64,000 nt of DNA from an uncultured Caryophanales bacterium (GTDB lineage Bacteria; Bacillota_I; Bacilli_A; RF39; UBA660): NCBI GenBank assembly GCA_947169395.1, contig CAMVPJ010000001.1, positions 50,986 to 114,985 on the forward strand, in the 5' to 3' direction. Shown here piece by piece: positions 27,653-35,874 of the stretch. Both the position numbers and the translations under genes were made by a program. The notes under the pieces are model-generated. The model did not search any database, was not told where the DNA came from, and saw nothing but the letters and a program-made list of their open reading frames with translations. Position 1 is the stretch's first letter. Every line of letters starts with the position of its first letter.

Positions 27653-28474
27653 ATGAAAAAGATATTTGAATATATTGCCTTAATTAGTTTACTAATCTTT
27701 AGTTTTTTTTTAACGGATAAAACATCTACTGTAATTAAAAACATGGATGAGATAATGATTATGATTAAAGATAATAAAAAGAGGTATGAAACTAAAGAGA
27801 TTAATGCAGTAATTAATGATAAATATATTACTCCTGGTATTAGTAAGAAAAAAGTTAATATTAATAAAAGTTATAATAATATGAAGGAGTATGGTAAGTA
27901 TAATCATAACTTATATATCTATGATTATATTAAACCTAGTATAAGTATTATAGATAATAAAAACTATATTATAAATAGTGGTAATAAGATAAAAAGAATG
28001 GTTAGTATTAATTTTATATTAGATGATATTACTTATTTAGATGAAATTATTACTATTCTAGATAATAATAAAGTATCTAGTACTTTCTTTATAGATGAGG
28101 ATTTTTTATCTAATAATTTAGAATTAGTATATAACTTAATTAATAAAGGATATATAATAGGTATAAGTAATAATAAAAGTAATTATAAATGGATGGATAC
28201 TATTATTACTAAGGTAGGTAAACAGAGTAATATATATTGCTTGTATAGTAATAATAAGACTGTTAATAAATGTATGAGTATTGAAGGTTATACTATTAAA
28301 GGAGAGAGTATTAGTAATAATTATTTTCATAATATAAAGAATAACTTAAGTAGTGGTTCAATATATACTTTAAGTATTAATAATGAATTAGTAAGAAGTT
28401 TAGATATGATTATAAAGTTTATAATTAAAAAAGGATATAAAATAGAAAATATAGATAAACATGTTGAGGAATGA
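27653..28474 (+). CDS. NodB-like polysaccharide deacetylase homologue lacking catalytic residues
   Basis: 273 residues with an N-terminal membrane anchor. The linker INDKYITPGISKKKVNINKSY is typical of secreted Firmicute polysaccharide deacetylases, and the fold is followed by SSTFFIDEDFLSNNLELVYN, LINKGYIIGISNNKS and a C-terminal strand-helix (KFIIKKGYKIENIDKHV). The metal-binding motifs are missing: NFILDDITYLDE replaces TFDDGP, and GISNNKS replaces GNHTxSH. It is probably a non-catalytic binding protein in the envelope (inference). A GGTGG site precedes the ATG. Confidence 0.75.
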   Translation: MKKIFEYIALISLLIFSFFLTDKTSTVIKNMDEIMIMIKDNKKRYETKEINAVINDKYITPGISKKKVNINKSYNNMKEYGKYNHNLYIYDYIKPSISIIDNKNYIINSGNKIKRMVSINFILDDITYLDEIITILDNNKVSSTFFIDEDFLSNNLELVYNLINKGYIIGISNNKSNYKWMDTIITKVGKQSNIYCLYSNNKTVNKCMSIEGYTIKGESISNNYFHNIKNNLSSGSIYTLSINNELVRSLDMIIKFIIKKGYKIENIDKHVEE

Positions 28475-28522
28475 TATTGAAAAAAATCAGTATTTATGGT
28501 ATAAGTAATATAAGGTGAGGAT

Positions 28523-29185
28523 ATGACAAAAATATATTTATTAAGACATTCTATTGCAGATAAAAATATTGATTTTAGAAATTTAAAGGAATCATTTGAA
28601 AATATAAATAAGAAGTATATATTAAGTGTTGAAGGAGAAAAGAAAGCATATAAGTATAGCGAGATTCCTGAGTTAAGTAATATAAATATGGTTGTTTCAA
28701 GTAACTATGTAAGAAGTATTGCAACAGCTAAATATATGGCTATAAAGAATAAAACCAAAGTGATAGTGGATGCTAATTTTGATGAGAGAAAGTTTGGAGT
28801 AGATGATCCAGAAAAAATTCCTGCAGATTTCTTTAAAAAACAGTTTATCAATCATGAGTATAAATTAAAGTATGGCGAATCTTTTGATGAGGTTAGAGCT
28901 CGTGCACTTAGAGGACTAGCTAAAGTATTAAAGAAAAATATTGGTAAGAATGCTTTAATAGTTACTCATTCATCAACTATTACATTCTTACTATCTAAGT
29001 GGTGTGAGGTTGATTATAATTCAAAGTATATAATTAGATATAAAGGTAAGACTATAATAAATGGATTTAATACTCCCGATTTAATTGAGTTAACATTTAA
29101 TGATAAAAATAAATTAGAAAGTATCAGAAGAGTAGTTGTTACAAGTAAAAGTAATAATAATAAAAAGAAGAATAAGAGGAAGTAA
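28523..29185 (+). CDS. Histidine phosphatase family protein
   Basis: 220 residues. The catalytic motif is RHSIADKN (residues 8-15), a variant of RHG, with VVSSNYVRSIATAKYM near 55-70, a conserved ERKFG, and the second His in IVTHSSTITFLLSKW near 150. The C-terminus is a Lys/Asn-rich tail. It differs from the phosphatase at 5665 and is co-directional with the flanking envelope-type genes. Substrate unknown. Confidence 0.82.
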   Translation: MTKIYLLRHSIADKNIDFRNLKESFENINKKYILSVEGEKKAYKYSEIPELSNINMVVSSNYVRSIATAKYMAIKNKTKVIVDANFDERKFGVDDPEKIPADFFKKQFINHEYKLKYGESFDEVRARALRGLAKVLKKNIGKNALIVTHSSTITFLLSKWCEVDYNSKYIIRYKGKTIINGFNTPDLIELTFNDKNKLESIRRVVVTSKSNNNKKKNKRK

Positions 29186-29188
29186 TAA

Positions 29189-29908
29189 ATGGACAAGCGT
29201 GGTTTAAAAACAAGTTTAGTAGTATCTATTGTGGTAATGTGTATATTATGTATTTATTTAATATTCTATATTATTTCACAGTATAATCATAGTACTAATG
29301 AAAGTGATAATAAGGTAGTAGAAAATAGTAATAGTGCGGATGTATTACTTTTGGAAAGATATGTTGATGCGTTTAATAATAATTGTGTAGATATGAAACC
29401 ATTTTATACCGGCAAAGCACTATTTAGTGATATTGATTCAAATATTAAGCTAACTACAGTACTTAATATGATTAATAATTATAATAAGAGTGATATCGAA
29501 GGGGAGTACAAGAAAATATTTAATGAAGATATTGATATTAATAAAGTAACTGGTACTTGTCCTAAGATTAGTTATGACAATAGTGAGATTATTAAATTAG
29601 ATTGTACTTGTAAAACTAGAAGTGGAGTAGTTACTAAGTTTATTAAGTCAATTAAAAGTGATGATAGTGTAAAACTATATTATAAAGCAGCATTTTATTC
29701 ATCTAAAAAGTATTTAGGTAATGAATCTAGAATATTATCTAAGGATGCAAGTGGTAAAGAGGTAATAGATTCTAGAGTACTCAGTAAAGATATTAAAGAA
29801 ATAGATTATCAAGATTACTTAAATAATAATTATAATGATTTCTATACATTTATTTACACATTTAAGAAGAATAATGATAATTATTATTTCTATAGTATAA
29901 GCAGGTAG
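29189..29908 (+). CDS. Membrane-anchored protein, unknown
   Basis: 239 residues. Short cytoplasmic head, membrane helix at about 8-30 (LVVSIVVMCILCIYLIFYII), then an exported domain of mixed alpha/beta character with four cysteines that could pair. Starts 3 bases after the phosphatase stop, with AGGAAG as ribosome binding site. Not recognised. Confidence 0.7.
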   Translation: MDKRGLKTSLVVSIVVMCILCIYLIFYIISQYNHSTNESDNKVVENSNSADVLLLERYVDAFNNNCVDMKPFYTGKALFSDIDSNIKLTTVLNMINNYNKSDIEGEYKKIFNEDIDINKVTGTCPKISYDNSEIIKLDCTCKTRSGVVTKFIKSIKSDDSVKLYYKAAFYSSKKYLGNESRILSKDASGKEVIDSRVLSKDIKEIDYQDYLNNNYNDFYTFIYTFKKNNDNYYFYSISR

Positions 29909-29919
29909 ACTGCTTTTTT
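29899..29919 (+). terminator. Terminator
   Basis: AAGCAG/CTGCTT hairpin (29899-29904 with 29910-29915, 5-nt loop containing the TAG stop) followed by T residues to 29919. Confidence 0.8.
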
Positions 29920-29999
29920 AATAATATTTTAGAAAAATATGTAAAAAAAGAAGGAAATTTGCAAAAAGCCTCGTATATTATATATAGGGGGGATATACG

Positions 30000-30767
30000 A
30001 TGCCTTTTAATAGTAATAAAAATGGATTTGAAAATGAAGATGAGTTTGTATTAAAACTAAATAATAAGAAAATTAGAGATATTGATTTTAACTTGCAATT
30101 ATTTATTTATGATATTTTTGGAGATATTGATTCTAGCAGAGTTGTTAAGTGCTATAAGAATATGAAATTACAGAAATATGATATTGTAATTAAGATAGGC
30201 GAGGTTGTTAAAAGAGTTAGTATAAAAAAAGGAGTAAGAAATTCAGTACATTCTGAACCTATTTCTGAATTTATTCATTTCTTAATTAGTAATAATATGC
30301 CTAGAGGTATGGTTATTAATTTTCTTAAATATCATTATGCAGATGGCACTACTAATGGAACTGGTAAGATAAGAGAGAGTATAGTTGAATATAAAAAATC
30401 TCATCAAGGTGAGATAGATGAGATTAATAAGTTTATTAATGAGGAAGTATTCTTAAGAAAATGTATAGATAGATTTATTTTAAAAGGGAGAAATTCACAT
30501 GATAAGGTAGATATATTAATATATGGAGTACCTAATGATTTTATTTGGATTAAAGCAAATGATATATATGATATTTTATTATCTCATAAGAATGATTATT
30601 CTACTGGTATTCATTTTTCTAATTTATCATATCAACCTCTTAATAGGTGTTTAAATCATAATTCTAAGTATGAGAAGTGTAGATTTATATCACAACTTAA
30701 GTGGTACAACTTAGGGGATGATATTATTGAAAATATGAATAATAAAGTAATTAGTCGTAATAAATAG
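30000..30767 (+). CDS. Putative PD-(D/E)XK-like protein, orphan
   Basis: 255 residues, soluble. The segment KYDIVIKIGEVVKRVSIKKG (about 59-78) looks like the core of a restriction-endonuclease-like fold: an Asp starting a strand, then a strand ending in Lys-Lys, though Ser replaces the usual Glu/Asp of the ExK half. Conserved-looking stretches HSEPISEFIHFLI, KYHYADGTTNGTGKIRES and FISQLKWYNL suggest a real family that I vaguely recall as 'hypothetical' in clostridia. No methylase or partner gene is next to it. AGGGGGG lies before the ATG. Nuclease function is inference. Confidence 0.65.
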   Translation: MPFNSNKNGFENEDEFVLKLNNKKIRDIDFNLQLFIYDIFGDIDSSRVVKCYKNMKLQKYDIVIKIGEVVKRVSIKKGVRNSVHSEPISEFIHFLISNNMPRGMVINFLKYHYADGTTNGTGKIRESIVEYKKSHQGEIDEINKFINEEVFLRKCIDRFILKGRNSHDKVDILIYGVPNDFIWIKANDIYDILLSHKNDYSTGIHFSNLSYQPLNRCLNHNSKYEKCRFISQLKWYNLGDDIIENMNNKVISRNK

Positions 30768-30787
30768 AAAAAAGTTTGGAAAAAAGC

Positions 30788-30816
30788 TTGACGAAGGCTG
30801 GAAAATAGTTTATAAT
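30788..30816 (+). promoter_or_regulatory. tRNA-Gly promoter
   Basis: TTGACG (30788-30793), 17-nt spacer, TATAAT (30811-30816). A hairpin GCAGAA/TTCTGC (30828-30833 with 30844-30849) lies between promoter and tRNA. Confidence 0.85.
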
Positions 30817-30847
30817 TTAACTTGTCAGCAGAAATTATTTATGTTCT

Positions 30848-30921
30848 GCGGGTGTAGTTCAATGGTAGAACTCTAGCCTTCCAAGCTAATAACGTGGGTC
30901 CGATTCCCATCACCCGCTCCA
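30848..30921 (+). tRNA. tRNA-Gly (anticodon TCC)
   Basis: Acceptor GCGGGTG/CACCCGC, D arm GTTC/GAAC, anticodon loop CTTCCAA (anticodon TCC, reads GGA/GGG), T arm GTGGG/CCCAT, encoded CCA (30919-30921). The closing pair of the anticodon stem is a C-A mismatch, which is slightly unusual. Confidence 0.93.
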
Positions 30922-30932
30922 GATGATTATAT

Positions 30933-30957
30933 CGAACTTTTATAGTTCGTTTTTTTC
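30933..30957 (+). terminator. Terminator of tRNA-Gly
   Basis: CGAACT/AGTTCG hairpin (30933-30938 with 30944-30949) followed by eight T residues, except for the final C. Confidence 0.85.
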
Positions 30958-30967
30958 TACTTAAATG

Positions 30968-30983
30968 CCACGTTATTAGCTTG
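30968..30983 (-). repeat. Inverted copy of 16 nt of tRNA-Gly
   Basis: These 16 bases are the exact reverse complement of 30882-30897, the part of tRNA-Gly from the anticodon loop through the variable arm. They run on into CTTGTCAGCA (30980-30989), which also occurs directly upstream of the tRNA (30821-30830). Confidence 0.8.
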
Positions 30984-30999
30984 TCAGCATACAAATATC

Positions 31000-31097
31000 A
31001 AAAAAAGAAACTGCCCCCTGAGCAGTTTCTATAAAAGAATAAAAAGGGGTTGGCTAGTGTGATACTAGCACCAATCCGGTTAATCCGAATTGGTGCT
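31000..31097 (-). ncRNA. Candidate small RNA of about 98 nt
   Basis: On the minus strand a good promoter (31102-31130) would start an RNA at about 31097, exactly at hairpin AGCACCAAT/ATTGGTGCT (plus 31067-31075 with 31089-31097). A second hairpin, GCTAGT/ACTAGC (31053-31058 with 31064-31069), extendable by GGGTTG/CAATCC with a 2-nt bulge, overlaps the first, so the two are partly exclusive. The RNA ends at hairpin AGAAACTGC/GCAGTTTCT (31006-31014 with 31022-31030), whose loop includes TCAGGGG, followed by T residues. No ORF of note is inside. Function unknown. Confidence 0.65.
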
Positions 31098-31101
31098 TTA
31101 T

Positions 31102-31130
31102 ATATTAATCGAAAAGTATTGTTTTGTCAA
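31102..31130 (-). promoter_or_regulatory. Promoter of the candidate small RNA
   Basis: On the minus strand: TTGACA (31125-31130, perfect consensus), 17-nt spacer, TAATAT (31102-31107). Confidence 0.65.
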
Positions 31131-31168
31131 TACTTTTTTTAAAAAAATTAAAATATTTTGTCGATATA

Positions 31169-31197
31169 TTGTTATTACTGTTTTTTGATGATATAAT
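31169..31197 (+). promoter_or_regulatory. Promoter of the lipoprotein gene
   Basis: TTGTTA (31169-31174), 17-nt spacer ending in TGA, TATAAT (31192-31197), i.e. also an extended -10. Confidence 0.75.
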
Positions 31198-31220
31198 GTT
31201 ATTAGAAAGGAGTAAGGAAA

Positions 31221-31595
31221 ATGAAAAAAGGATTATTGATGGGTGCTGTAGTTGGAGTTGCTTTATTATTAACTGGATGTGGTAGTAAACAATCTAAATT
31301 AGTTTGTACTATGACTCAAACTCAAATGGGTATGGAAATGAAATCTACTGCAACTACTTATTTTGATTCTAAGGGTAAGGCTACTAAAGTTGATATGGAT
31401 ATGGTAGTAGATGCTAAAAGTGAAACTGCTGCAAAAGCTGCATTATCTGCTATGAAATCATCATATGATAATGTTAAACAAGATGGTTCAAAACTTATCA
31501 TTAAAGAAACTATTAAGCCTGAAGGTAGTGATAAAGATATTACTATAAAAGAAGCAAAAAAGCAATTTACATCACAAGGATTTAAGTGTAAATAA
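31221..31595 (+). CDS. Small lipoprotein, YehR/DUF1307-like
   Basis: 124 residues. Signal peptide with lipobox LLTGC (Cys20), then a Thr/Lys-rich exported domain. The pattern (VCTMTQTQMGMEMKSTATTY after the lipobox, a K-rich helix and a Cys next to the end, GFKCK) fits the DUF1307/YehR lipoproteins, with two cysteines that may pair. AAAGGAG precedes the ATG and it has its own promoter and terminator. Role unknown. Confidence 0.78.
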   Translation: MKKGLLMGAVVGVALLLTGCGSKQSKLVCTMTQTQMGMEMKSTATTYFDSKGKATKVDMDMVVDAKSETAAKAALSAMKSSYDNVKQDGSKLIIKETIKPEGSDKDITIKEAKKQFTSQGFKCK

Positions 31596-31622
31596 AAGAT
31601 TCAAATTATTTCTGAATCTTTT
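31594..31622. terminator. Bidirectional terminator
   Basis: AAAAGATTCA/TGAATCTTTT hairpin (31594-31603 with 31613-31622), between the lipoprotein gene and the convergent regulator, whose stop codon is in the stem. Confidence 0.85.
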
Positions 31623-32053
31623 TTCTTTCCACATAAATAATCTATTGATACATTATAAATTTTTGCAAAAGCTGTTATTAGTGATGTTGGTATTGTGTTT
31701 TTGCCTCGCTCATATCTTGAATAATTTGATTGGTTTGTATGAATTAATCTTGCAGTTTTAGATTGGGTATGTCCATATTTTAATCTAATGTTTTTTAGGT
31801 TTTTACCAATTACTTTTGAATTTATTTCATCTTTTATGTTTTCAATTGGTTTTTGTACGTTGCTAATTCCACATATATAATCAAGGCTTATATCAAGAAA
31901 ATCACATAGTTCATTTAATCGTGGTAGTGAAATTATATCTAATCCATTTTCCCATCCAGCATAAGTTGAACGACTAATTCCTAATATGCTAGAAAGTTCT
32001 TTTTGAGTTAGCTCTTTGTTTTCTCTTTCTTTTTTCATTACATCATAAATCAT
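31601..32053 (-). CDS. Tandem double-XRE transcriptional regulator
   Basis: 150 residues holding two Cro/CI-type helix-turn-helix domains: residues 4-64 (LTQKELSSILGISRSTYAGW) and 84-144 (HTQSKTARLIHTNQSNYSRY), each ending in a similar SLDYICG / SIDYLCG. Most family members carry one such domain per subunit, so this single chain might bind DNA as a pseudo-dimer. The next minus-strand neighbour is absent. It faces the decayed gene at 32166. Confidence 0.85.
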   Translation of the reverse strand: MIYDVMKKERENKELTQKELSSILGISRSTYAGWENGLDIISLPRLNELCDFLDISLDYICGISNVQKPIENIKDEINSKVIGKNLKNIRLKYGHTQSKTARLIHTNQSNYSRYERGKNTIPTSLITAFAKIYNVSIDYLCGKKKDSEII

Positions 32054-32165
32054 AATACACCCCTATAATAATTTTGCCATTAGTTTATAAAATATCTTTA
32101 AAATGTCGGGAAATGGTCTAAAATATGATTTAATAGTTAGGACATACAATTTTGTTGAAAAGGTT

Positions 32166-32517
32166 ATGAATTATGATATTTATATTGTTTTATGTGTTAT
32201 ATTAATGATTTTGGTGATTATAATTATTAAGTTAAGCACATTATTAAAATGTGACAGAAATGTTATTAAGATAAAAAATACAATGGAAAAGTTTTGCTTG
32301 ATGATTATGATAAACTTTGTGTTTCTAATACTTTTGATGTTATTACTAAAATTGGATATGGTGTTGATTTAGTTAGTAATAGTGATGATTTATTATATAA
32401 ATTAAAGATAAATAAATAGATTATATGGTTACTAACTATTTATATAAGGATGGAATTGATGGAATAGAGTTATGCAATATCATTAAAAATAAATACGCTA
32501 GTTATAATTTTATCTAG
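32166..32517 (+). pseudogene. Decayed gene of unknown family
   Basis: Coding-like sequence is split between frames. ATG 32166 (AAAAGG upstream) opens a membrane helix frame (NYDIYIVLCVILMILVIIII). From about 32280 the protein-like reading moves to another frame (LLDDYDKLCVSNTFDVITK, stop at 32417-32419) and then a third (VTNYLYKDGIDGIELCNIIK, stop at 32515-32517). I read this as one membrane protein gene broken by two frameshifts. The product cannot be identified. The rest up to the topA promoter (32518-32671) shows nothing. Confidence 0.5.
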
Positions 32518-32671
32518 TAGTCTAGAAATGAAGGAAGAATTTATTCAAATTGCTGACATGTATATAGTCTAACCTTTAGCACTAGCCAAATAAAAAATAA
32601 CTAATAGTTATAAATGATTGCTATTATATACTATAAGCAAATTTTTTCGAAATTTTGTATTTATAATTTGA

Positions 32672-32700
32672 TTGACAAAAATATCATTTTCGTGTATAAA
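32672..32700 (+). promoter_or_regulatory. topA promoter
   Basis: TTGACA (32672-32677), 17-nt spacer, TATAAA (32695-32700); one of the closest to consensus in the window. Confidence 0.85.
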
Positions 32701-32724
32701 CTTATATAGGAAAGGGAGGATACT

Positions 32725-34758
32725 ATGAATCTTGTTATAGTCGAATCACCAAGTAAGACAAAGCCTATAGAAAAATATTTAGGTAGCGATTATAAAGTAT
32801 TATCATCAAAAGGGCATGTTAGAGATTTAGCTACTACTGGTAAGTTTGGTTTTGGTGTAGATGTTGATAATGGTTTTAAACCTAATTATGTAATGATGAA
32901 AGGTAAAAAGAGTGTAGTTGATGAACTTAAGAAGGAAGCTAAAAAAGTTGATCACGTTTATCTTGCTACCGATCCAGACCGCGAAGGAGAAGCTATTAGT
33001 TGGCATTTAAAAGATGTACTTAAACTTAATGATAATGATTATGATAGAGTAGTTTTTAATGAAATAACTAAGAATGCAGTAACAGATGCTTTTAATCATA
33101 CAAGAAAGATTGATAATGATTTAGTTAATAGTCAAGAAACTAGAAGAATATTGGATAGAATTATTGGATTTAGATTAAGTAAACTAATTCAGTCTAAAAC
33201 TAGTGGCACAAGTGCGGGTAGAGTACAGAGTGTTGCTTTAAAACTAATTGTTGAACGTGAAAGAGAAATTGAAGCGTTTAATCCTGAGGAGTATTATACA
33301 GTTAAAGGTATATTTGATGAATTTGATGCAGAACTATTTAATTATGATCATAAAGATTTTAAAATAAGTAATAAGGATTGTCTTGATAAGGTATTATCTT
33401 GCTTAGGTAATAGCTTTAAAGTAGAGTCTGTTGATAAAAAGGAAAAAGCTAAACAATCACGCATGCCTTATATAACTAGTACATTGCAACAGGATGCTAG
33501 TAATAAACTTAATTTCAATGCGAAAAAGACAATGCAGATTGCGCAGAAACTATATGAAGGTATTGATTTATCTGATGAGACAGTAGGTTTAATTACTTAT
33601 ATGCGTACAGATTCAACTAGATTATCTGATGAATTTATAAAATCTACTTATGCTTATATTAGTTCTAATTATGGTAATGAGTATGTAGGTTATGTTAAAA
33701 AGAGTAAGAAAAAAGATAATGTACAAGATGCACACGAGGCAATTAGACCAACTAGTATAAATAGAACTCCAGAGTCTGTAAGAAAGTATTTAACTAATGA
33801 TGAATTTAAAATATATAGAATGATTTATTATCGTGCTTTAGCTAGTTTGATGGCTCCAGCAAAAACTCTAAACACTACAGTTATTCTTGATAATAATAAT
33901 TATCAGTTTAAGTCTACTGGTCAGATTATTACTTTTGATGGATATTTAAAAGTGTATAGCGATTATGAAGATACTAAGGATAATATATTACCTGAGATAA
34001 AAGAAAATAGTGTACTTGATGCAAATGATATAGTATCTGAGCAACACTTTACTAAACCTCCAGCTAGATATACAGAAGCACGTCTTATTAAAGAGATGGA
34101 AGAACTTGGTATTGGTAGACCTAGTACGTATGCAACTACTATGGATATAATAAAGAAACGTGGTTATGTAAATGTTGAAGATAAGAAGTTTGTACCAACT
34201 AAAATTGGTTTTGAAATAACTGATAAGTTGCAAGAACATTTTTCTCATTTAATTAATGTTGAATATACGGCTAATATGGAAAGTGATTTAGATAAGATTG
34301 CAGATGGTAAGGAGAATTATGTAGAAACATTAACTAACTTTTATAATGAGTTTGAACCTAGTGTAGAAGAAGCATTTAAGAATATGCCTAAGAAGGAAGC
34401 GGAAAAAACTGGTGAGGATTGTCCTAACTGTGGATCTCCATTAGTAATTAGAAATGGACGTTATGGTGAGTTTACTGCTTGTAGTAATTATCCTAAGTGT
34501 AAATACATTAAAAACGAACCAAAAGAAGAAAGTATCGCTTGTACATGTCCTAATTGTGGAGGAGACATAGTAGAGAAAAGAAGCAAAAGGGGCAAAATAT
34601 TCTACGGGTGCAACAATTATCCTAAATGTAAGACTGCATATTGGGATATGCCAACTGGTAAGAAGTGTCCTAAGTGTTCAGAAATGCTAACAAAGAAGAT
34701 TACTAAGAATAAAACTGCAATAAAATGTTCTAGTTGCGATTATATAGAGGCGGAATAG
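32725..34758 (+). CDS. topA: DNA topoisomerase I
   Basis: Type IA enzyme relaxing negative supercoils. TOPRIM domain at the start (VIVESPSKTKPIEKYLG and the acidic LATDPDREGEAISWHL), active-site Tyr in GLITYMRTDSTRLS (near 291), gate domains, then three C-terminal zinc ribbons (CPNCGSPLVIRNGRYGEF..., CPNCGGDIVEKRSKRGKIFY..., CPKCSEMLTKK...). The last ribbon is short. 677 residues, normal. GGGAGG precedes the ATG. Confidence 0.97.
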   Translation: MNLVIVESPSKTKPIEKYLGSDYKVLSSKGHVRDLATTGKFGFGVDVDNGFKPNYVMMKGKKSVVDELKKEAKKVDHVYLATDPDREGEAISWHLKDVLKLNDNDYDRVVFNEITKNAVTDAFNHTRKIDNDLVNSQETRRILDRIIGFRLSKLIQSKTSGTSAGRVQSVALKLIVEREREIEAFNPEEYYTVKGIFDEFDAELFNYDHKDFKISNKDCLDKVLSCLGNSFKVESVDKKEKAKQSRMPYITSTLQQDASNKLNFNAKKTMQIAQKLYEGIDLSDETVGLITYMRTDSTRLSDEFIKSTYAYISSNYGNEYVGYVKKSKKKDNVQDAHEAIRPTSINRTPESVRKYLTNDEFKIYRMIYYRALASLMAPAKTLNTTVILDNNNYQFKSTGQIITFDGYLKVYSDYEDTKDNILPEIKENSVLDANDIVSEQHFTKPPARYTEARLIKEMEELGIGRPSTYATTMDIIKKRGYVNVEDKKFVPTKIGFEITDKLQEHFSHLINVEYTANMESDLDKIADGKENYVETLTNFYNEFEPSVEEAFKNMPKKEAEKTGEDCPNCGSPLVIRNGRYGEFTACSNYPKCKYIKNEPKEESIACTCPNCGGDIVEKRSKRGKIFYGCNNYPKCKTAYWDMPTGKKCPKCSEMLTKKITKNKTAIKCSSCDYIEAE

Positions 34759-34770
34759 TCCGTCTTTTTT
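34748..34770 (+). terminator. topA terminator
   Basis: AGGCGGA/TCCGTCT hairpin with one G-U pair, loop ATAG containing the stop codon, followed by TTTTT. Confidence 0.75.
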
Positions 34771-34782
34771 CGCAAAAAGTAG

Positions 34783-34811
34783 TTGTATTTTGTAAAAAAA
34801 AATGATACAAT
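34783..34811 (+). promoter_or_regulatory. Promoter of the coiled-coil gene pair
   Basis: TTGTAT (34783-34788), 17-nt spacer ending in TGA, TACAAT (34806-34811). Confidence 0.65.
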
Positions 34812-34851
34812 GAGTTTATTAGTAGGGGATAGAAGAATAGGAGGGGTTTTT

Positions 34852-35859
34852 ATGTTTCAAGACATAGAACAACTTTTTGACGAAATTAACGCCAAAAGTA
34901 ATAATTATGATAACCTAAAAAATATTAAGAATGATGACAATAGTGATGATGATGCTAGTAGTGGTTCTTCTTTTAGTTCTTTAAAAAATGATAAAGGATC
35001 AATGGATGATTTGTTTGATTCTCTAACTAGTGATGTTACTGGTGCGACTAGTTTTATCAATAATATAATGGATGCTAAAGAAGATTTAAATAAAGAAAAG
35101 AAACTGTTTGAAGAGGAAAAAATAAAGTTTGAAAAAGAAAAATTAGATTTTAAAAAACTTGTTGATTTGCAAACTTCTAAATTAGAACAAGAAAAGAAGG
35201 CTTTTGATGAATATAAAGAAAGTGAAAAAGCAAAACTAAAGATTATGGAAGAAGAATCTAATATGCAGATTCAAAATAATCGTGTTGAACTTGATTCTAT
35301 TAAACTAGAAATAGAACTAGATAGGAAGAAACTTGATAATGATAAAGAGGATTTTGAAAATCATAAAAAGTTAGAACAAGAAATTATTGATAATAAGTAT
35401 CTTAAACTAGATGAGGATCAAAAGAATTTTGAGGATTATCAAAGAGTAGTAAATGAGGCTTTAGAAAAAGATAGAGCTAATATGGATGCTGAAAAAGAAA
35501 ATGTGAAAAAAGAGCAAGAATTAGCTAAGGAAAAAGCACATAATGAAATTACTGCAAAAAGACAAGAGTTAGAAAAATTAACAATTAAAAATCAAATGTA
35601 TGAAAAGACTCTTGGACAGGAAGCTTTAGAAATCGAAAGAAAGAAAGAAGAAGTAAAAAAAGAATTAGAGAACGAGAAAACTAGAATTGAAAAAGAAAAA
35701 GAATTGATTAAAGCTGAACGTGAACAGTTTGAAAAGTATAGAGAGAATAAAGAGAAAAAGATTGAGTTAGCAAATAAAGAGTTAGAACAAAAATGTGATA
35801 AATTTAAAGATGTTATTAGAGAATTTAATACTCGCTTTAGGAAGATGAAAGAAGATTAA
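34852..35859 (+). CDS. Acidic-headed coiled-coil protein
   Basis: 335 residues from the ATG at 34852 (GGAGGGG just upstream). The first 75 residues are Asp/Ser-rich and start with MFQDIEQLFDEINAKSNNYD. From about 85 to the end it is one long coiled coil full of Glu/Lys heptads (EKKLFEEEKIKFEKEKLDF and similar). There is no signal or membrane segment. It lies 15 bases before a second coiled-coil gene whose N-terminal motifs resemble IEQLFDEINAK. Probably a cytoskeletal or scaffold protein (inference). No known family recognised. Confidence 0.75.
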   Translation: MFQDIEQLFDEINAKSNNYDNLKNIKNDDNSDDDASSGSSFSSLKNDKGSMDDLFDSLTSDVTGATSFINNIMDAKEDLNKEKKLFEEEKIKFEKEKLDFKKLVDLQTSKLEQEKKAFDEYKESEKAKLKIMEEESNMQIQNNRVELDSIKLEIELDRKKLDNDKEDFENHKKLEQEIIDNKYLKLDEDQKNFEDYQRVVNEALEKDRANMDAEKENVKKEQELAKEKAHNEITAKRQELEKLTIKNQMYEKTLGQEALEIERKKEEVKKELENEKTRIEKEKELIKAEREQFEKYRENKEKKIELANKELEQKCDKFKDVIREFNTRFRKMKED

Positions 35860-35874
35860 GATTGGGGTGCGAAG

